Shown piece by piece: positions 59,550 through 64,000 of a DNA stretch of 64,000 nt (position 1 is its first letter; each line of letters opens with the position of its first letter). The stretch comes from Steromphala cineraria (taxonomy: Eukaryota; Mollusca; Gastropoda; Trochida; Trochidae). Both the position numbers and the translations under genes were made by a program. Location: NCBI GenBank assembly GCA_916613615.1, contig OU744723.1, forward strand, positions 64,364,239-64,428,238, written 5' to 3'. The notes below the pieces were generated by a model that worked only from the letters and a program-made list of their open reading frames with translations, had not been told where the DNA came from and did not search any database.

Positions 59550-59605
59550 TGGAAACTTCACAAAAACTGATAGCAGCCCCGTCCTTAGACGGGGCTGCTA
59601 ATAAT
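58335..59605 (+). mobile_element. Hairpin-ended element rich in TGACCTTGACCTTTGACC
   Basis: The 3' end carries (CGG)n at 59517-59548, GATGGAAACTTCACAAAAAC and a hairpin AGCAGCCCC...GGGGCTGCT (59572-59599) followed by AATAAT. GCAGAGCAGCCCCGG near 58356 is the inverse echo at the 5' end. Three to four diverged internal units carry TGACCTTGCTGTGACCTTGA, CCTTTGACAG and CATAGCACAAAAACTTTTCA AGTTA. A fragment lies at 2393-2560. Confidence 0.78.
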
Positions 59606-59614
59606 ACATGTAGT

Positions 59615-60040
59615 GAAACAATTTCGGATCAACTGTGATTAAAATTATCTCAATAACTCAAAAAATTTCTATACTGATTAAGAATACAAGAAATGAAACA
59701 ATTTCTGGAACAAATGCGATTAAAATTATCTCAATAACTCAAAATATTGCAATACTGATAAATAATACAAGAAATGAAACAATTTCTGGATCAAATGCGA
59801 TTAACATTATCTCAATAACTCAAAATATTGCAATACTGATTAAGAATATATAAGAAATGAAACAATCTCTGGATCAGATGCGATTAACATTATCTCAATA
59901 ACTCAAAATATTGCAATACTGATTAAGAATATATAAGAAATGAAACAATCTCTAGATCAACTGTAATTAAAATTATCTCAATAACTCAAAATATTGCAAT
60001 ACTGATTAAGAATATAAAAAAAACAATTTCTGGATCAACT
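59615..60040. repeat. 80-83 bp tandem repeat, five copies
   Basis: GAAACAATTTCTGGATCAA marks starts at 59615, 59695, 59776, 59859 and 59942; each unit has TTATCTCAATAACTCAAAAT ATTGCAATACTGATTAAGAA. A partial unit ends the array. Confidence 0.93.
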
Positions 60041-60229
60041 ACACACAACAGTTGACTGTTCTTTTTCTGCTCAGTTGTTGCTGTTTCATAATTTCAGTGT
60101 GGTGTTAATGAGTAAAGAGATCTAATTAGTGTAATTGTTAGCTGATGGCATTCTCTTGTAGTTTCGGTAATGTAGCAGAATATTACCCACGGCCATGTGG
60201 TGTGTAGGAAATGTTACCGTAATTTCTCT

Positions 60230-60640
60230 ATTACCGGTAATTCAACAATAAAATATTCAATAGATTTTCTAATAAGGTTTATGGTTGAACTTTTTTTCAC
60301 TTTTGGTGGATCACGTGGCTCTATGGTTGAAATATTGGATAATATCAAGTACATTTGTGACATAATGCATAGATTTTAAACATGACCACATAATAATGGC
60401 AATGTTATCATAATCAAGATATCTTAAATAGATTACTGTAGTAGAGAAAATTGTGCATTGCAATAATTATTTAGGGTTGTTTTTTGGCAAATTAAACAAT
60501 CATTTCAAGCAATGCATGAATCAGAGGAGCATTAACTTTTGGCACTTGGTTGAAATTTAAGAAGTGTTTTGAATTTGAGCCCTCAGAAATATCTTATGTT
60601 GTCGAATTATTGGAGATGTTGAATTAGTAGAAAAATTATG
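60230..60640 (+). mobile_element. Old dispersed repeat, copy 2 of 2
   Basis: Same ordered blocks as 14920-15340 (CTTTTGGTGG, ATATTGGATAATATCAAG, GACCACATAATAATGGCAA and so on). Strongly diverged; ends unclear. Confidence 0.6.
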
Positions 60641-61734
60641 GTATGTGTCAGACATTTGTATCATAAATATGTGATAAATACTAATTATTACACCAGGAAG
60701 TTTATCATATGATTTTGTCAAGAAATGAAATAGGCAAGAGCGTGGGATCTATACAAATTTGCATTACTTTTGTAAAAGTCATATGGCATCAATTTGAGGT
60801 ACAAATTTCTCCATAACAAATTCTATTCAATTTTGTTCTCTTAGAAATAACCAGGAAATGGCATTCTCCCCTTGCCACAGTCAGTTATTGTGAAATCCAG
60901 AACAAAATTGTGCTACATATTTTCCACCGAGTGGGTAATAACTCTCAAAACAGTTACAGTCGGTGGGAAAAATGGAGAGATGAGCGTGGAATGAAAAACC
61001 AAGTTGAAAGACCAATATGGAGAGGTAACTTATTAAAGTGCTGCTTTTATTCGGACATTCCCTTTTAGGTAGATAATAACACCATTTTTAAGAAAGTAAT
61101 TGCTTTTAAAATAACTGTTCCTTGATTACTTCAAATTCTTAAATCACACGGGGTAATCAATCATCCATTTCTGAGAGTAATCAGCCTTTATTCTTTACGA
61201 CAACTGCTTTCTCTCTCAAAAATCCAATATGGAGCTAATTCGGACACAAAATCGGCTGCTATTTATATCTACCATCTATGTATTCTATATTCTCTCAGTT
61301 TAAGACATCATGCATCATTCTTTAAAGGAAACAACCGTATGTAAATGTCTATTAATTTAACTGTTCACCCTAGTCTAACACCAAGACTGTAGTTGAAAAT
61401 ACTTCGTTCTAACACAACCTCTCGAAAAGCAAGTCTAGATGTGAAACAGCCATTTGTCAGAGGCTTCATTTCTATCATTAATAAAAATGATATTAATAGA
61501 AAAGTATAGAATTTAATCTACTTTCATTAATAAGGGACCATCAGAAAATAATTTATGGCTTGTAACAGAAAAGGGTTAGCAAGTGGTTTCTATCAAAAAT
61601 CAAGGAGACAAAAAATACCACAGTTGTTTTTAAAATGATATTACAAGGGACAAGGAGACTTTTGAATAAAACGGATGACAAAAACATCTTGTGTAGATAT
61701 AGATATGGTTTGTTATAAAGACCCTAAAGCTACA
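60641..61734. other. No gene recognised
   Basis: A hairpin TTTCCACCGA...TCGGTGGGAAA sits at 60923-60972. Nothing else supported. Confidence 0.45.
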
Positions 61735-61905
61735 AAAAATAAAGGAGCCTTCTTAAGTCTAGACAATGTTGGCAAGTCTAGATGCCTCAGATTTGAATAA
61801 AAAATTGTTTGGTGCTCCTTTTAATATTTTCATATCAAATACCTTGAATATTAAGAATTTAGTGAAAAAAAAATTTTTCAGGGACTATATGTTAGTCTAG
61901 TGATG
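61735..61905. mobile_element. AGGAGCC/AGTCTAG-family element, diverged copy
   Basis: AAAGGAGCCTTCTTAAGTCT AGAC and GTTAGTCTAG ends recall 28205-28378. The inner GTGCTCCTTTTAATATT is a partial inverse of AAAGGAGCC. Confidence 0.5.
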
Positions 61906-62382
61906 ATAAGGCATGTTCAACATGAAACTGTTTGTCAGGCAATGTGGAAAAATAATAAAACTGCATGAAAATAGTGTGACCTTTGAGACTTAACCTCCTT
62001 GTGAACTTTGATAATAATCAAACAATCATCACCATGGAAACCCAAAAGCATGACAGTGATCATGGTGCATTCATATCAGTGAGATATCATTTATCATGTG
62101 GTGATATCCTTGAACTGTCTTTAAAACTCTGAATAACTGAAAGTGATGACAAACTATGCATTATCAGTAACTTGAGACTAAATGTGATACCCCTGACAAA
62201 GGCATTCAGTTTCTCAATAACTTACAGTGATAGCAGAAGATACAATATCAGTTGCAAAGGAACTTTGAACAAAAGAAATGAGCAAGGCATGATAAAACTA
62301 GTAAAAACTAGTAACCTTAGATGTTTGTGTGTAATAGGTTTGTATGAAAAGACATAAACTGTGCTATATTGAGTACTATACC
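61906..62382. other. No feature recognised
   Basis: Weak direct similarity between ACTCTGAATAACTGAAAGTG AT and TCTCAATAACTTACAGTGAT; otherwise nothing. Confidence 0.4.
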
Positions 62383-62764
62383 TTAAAGGGGCAGTAGCAC
62401 ATTTTTTGAAAATTTTATATTTAAATTTTGTTAAATGATAATATTACGTTAATGCTAAATGTATTATTTTGACAGTGTCAAAAATCTCATTACACAAACC
62501 AATCAATTATAGTGAGACAACAAATTATAAGATTCACATAAAGTCCATTGGCAGCCCTTTTTGTGTGAACACCTTTAATTCATTTTGTGTAAGAAAAGGA
62601 ATGGCATGGCTGAACCTTACATTATATATTATATACTATATATATATTATATATTATATCTACAACTGCTTCATTTAGTTTAAATACACCGCCTTCAATT
62701 GGAACAATTCTTTTCATTTTCCTGACATCATCTTATATCTAAAAACGTGCTATTGCCCCTTTAA
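62383..62764. mobile_element. 382-bp piggyBac-style MITE, copy 2
   Basis: TTAA|AGGGGCAGTAGCACATTTT at the left and inverted GTGCTATTGCCCCT|TTAA at the right. The interior resembles 23296-23661 in reverse (GACAGTGTCAAAAATCTCAT TACACAA; AAAGGAATGGCATGGCTGAA), so the two copies are related throughout. A (TATA)n run at 62625-62660 is extra. Confidence 0.9.
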
Positions 62765-62842
62765 AAGTTCTTTGAGAGGCATTTTAGATTTTGTGAAGCA
62801 CCGTATCTTAAATATTTTTGAGAGGCATAAGGAAGAAAACAA

Positions 62843-62935
62843 GGATTAAGTGCTTTGGATGATCAACTTCCTTATTCATCTATACTGAAACAAAACCATG
62901 TACAATAAAGAAGTTGATCATCCATAGAACTCCTT
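62843..62935. mobile_element. Fold-back element, copy 3 of the 34.4/57.4-kb family
   Basis: AAGGATTAAGTGCTTTGGAT GATCAACTTC pairs with inverted GAAGTTGATCATCCATAGAA CTCCTT. The loop is shorter and lacks CGAAACGTCG, having ACTGAAACAAAACC instead. Confidence 0.7.
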
Positions 62936-63230
62936 GTATTCTGCTGCGCGTTTGGTTTCAATTTAAAATGTACTCGCTATCAATCCAGTATAACAAGTCT
63001 CTGATTTTCAAACACACTTGGTTTATCTCTTAATTTCATAGAATCAAGGCATCTTTGATGTCACTAAATTGGTTGGACAGACCAGCTGCATTATGCATAA
63101 TTGACCCCTTAGCATTCCAAAGACCAAAAGTAGCATTTGAAGCAATCAGCATTGGAACCTCAACCTTTATCCACTAGCCTGGAATGTCAGCCCCATCATT
63201 GATTTATCATTATAATAAGCATACTAATCA
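62936..63230. other. No feature recognised
   Basis: Unique-looking sequence. Confidence 0.4.
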
Positions 63231-63626
<396 letters not shown>

Positions 63627-64000
63627 GCCATTATCTTTTTCTCTGCATTTTAAAAGCTTTAAAACATTAAGTAGTTGATAACTACGAATATGATGTTGAT
63701 TTTTAAAGTGATAATATATGTTTTTCATTCCAGAACGACGTTTGCATACCATTAGCATTCCCAAAAAACTTGCCACCTCCACTAGAGCCAAAATGTTGTA
63801 TTGGCTATTCATCACTGATAACATGATTGTAATTTCTTCATTTGTGCTGTTTAAACATTTATATAATACAGAAAACATCATTGCTGTATCCTACATAGTT
63901 TTAATTCAGACCTATTGTTCTCAGCCTAACTTACTGCCTTTATCATCCAGCACTCAAGAAGACTGATTTCGCCTAACTGTTGCACCATCTGTTTAGTTTG
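63627..64000. other. Right edge: no gene established
   Basis: TTTTTCATTCCAG at 63720-63732 is a plausible plus-strand acceptor, followed by about 29 open codons in one frame (CIPLAFPKNLPPPLEPKCC in part) and 75 in another. Neither matches a family I know, and no donor decides between them. Confidence 0.25.

Overview
The window is animal nuclear DNA, most likely from a mollusc and probably a bivalve. The grounds are intron-split genes with GT-AG junctions, an AT-rich background, very dense tandem and transposon repeats, and repeat ends carrying (ACGG)n tracts and terminal hairpins of a style I associate with bivalve genomes. Species cannot be fixed from the sequence alone.

Only one gene is convincing. 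It lies on the minus strand at 1419-10987 and encodes a PEAK1/PRAG1-family pseudokinase scaffold. Five coding exons join in a consistent phase to give 1373 codons: the Cys-motif N-terminus (exon 1), a 754-codon Ser/Pro-rich disordered exon (exon 2), two short exons (3 and 4), and an exon with phosphotyrosine-type motifs, the dimerisation helix and the start of the pseudokinase lobe (exon 5). The rest of the pseudokinase domain lies left of base 1. Upstream 5' UTR exons and the promoter were not found; they may lie anywhere to the right.

From about 11 kb to 64 kb I see no other convincing host gene. The layout is: minisatellites (11.1-14.5 kb); two tandem copies of a 3.4-3.6 kb element (15.36-26.4 kb), the second split by a 3.85 kb inverted-repeat transposon that holds a zinc-finger pseudogene, a retrotransposon fragment and smaller elements; a 39-bp array (26.6 kb); hairpin-ended elements (27.8-29.8 kb); a 222-bp satellite (32.4-33.5 kb); fold-back elements (31.3, 34.4, 35.3 kb); a satellite split by a 2.1 kb transposon (37.5-40.3 kb); a 4.1 kb 93/94-bp satellite (40.5-44.5 kb); a tRNA-derived SINE (45.06 kb); a 27-bp array (47.9 kb); a retrotransposon tail split by one element and followed by another (49.2-52.2 kb); several TTAA- and TA-flanked MITEs (53.6, 56.8, 62.4 kb); an element rich in TGACCT half-sites (58.3-59.6 kb); and CAT/ATC microsatellite (63.2-63.6 kb).

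The most notable structures are the nested transposon at 21446-25297, where a TTAA-flanked MITE interrupts a zinc finger whose reading is exactly restored when the MITE and one TTAA are removed; a set of elements of different sequence that share one terminal plan (3' hairpin echoed by an inverted copy at the 5' end); a 2.1 kb transposon studded with a 14-bp motif in both orientations; and three perfect TGACGTCA sites spaced 21 and 22 bp apart. All family names and element boundaries come from reading by eye, without database search.
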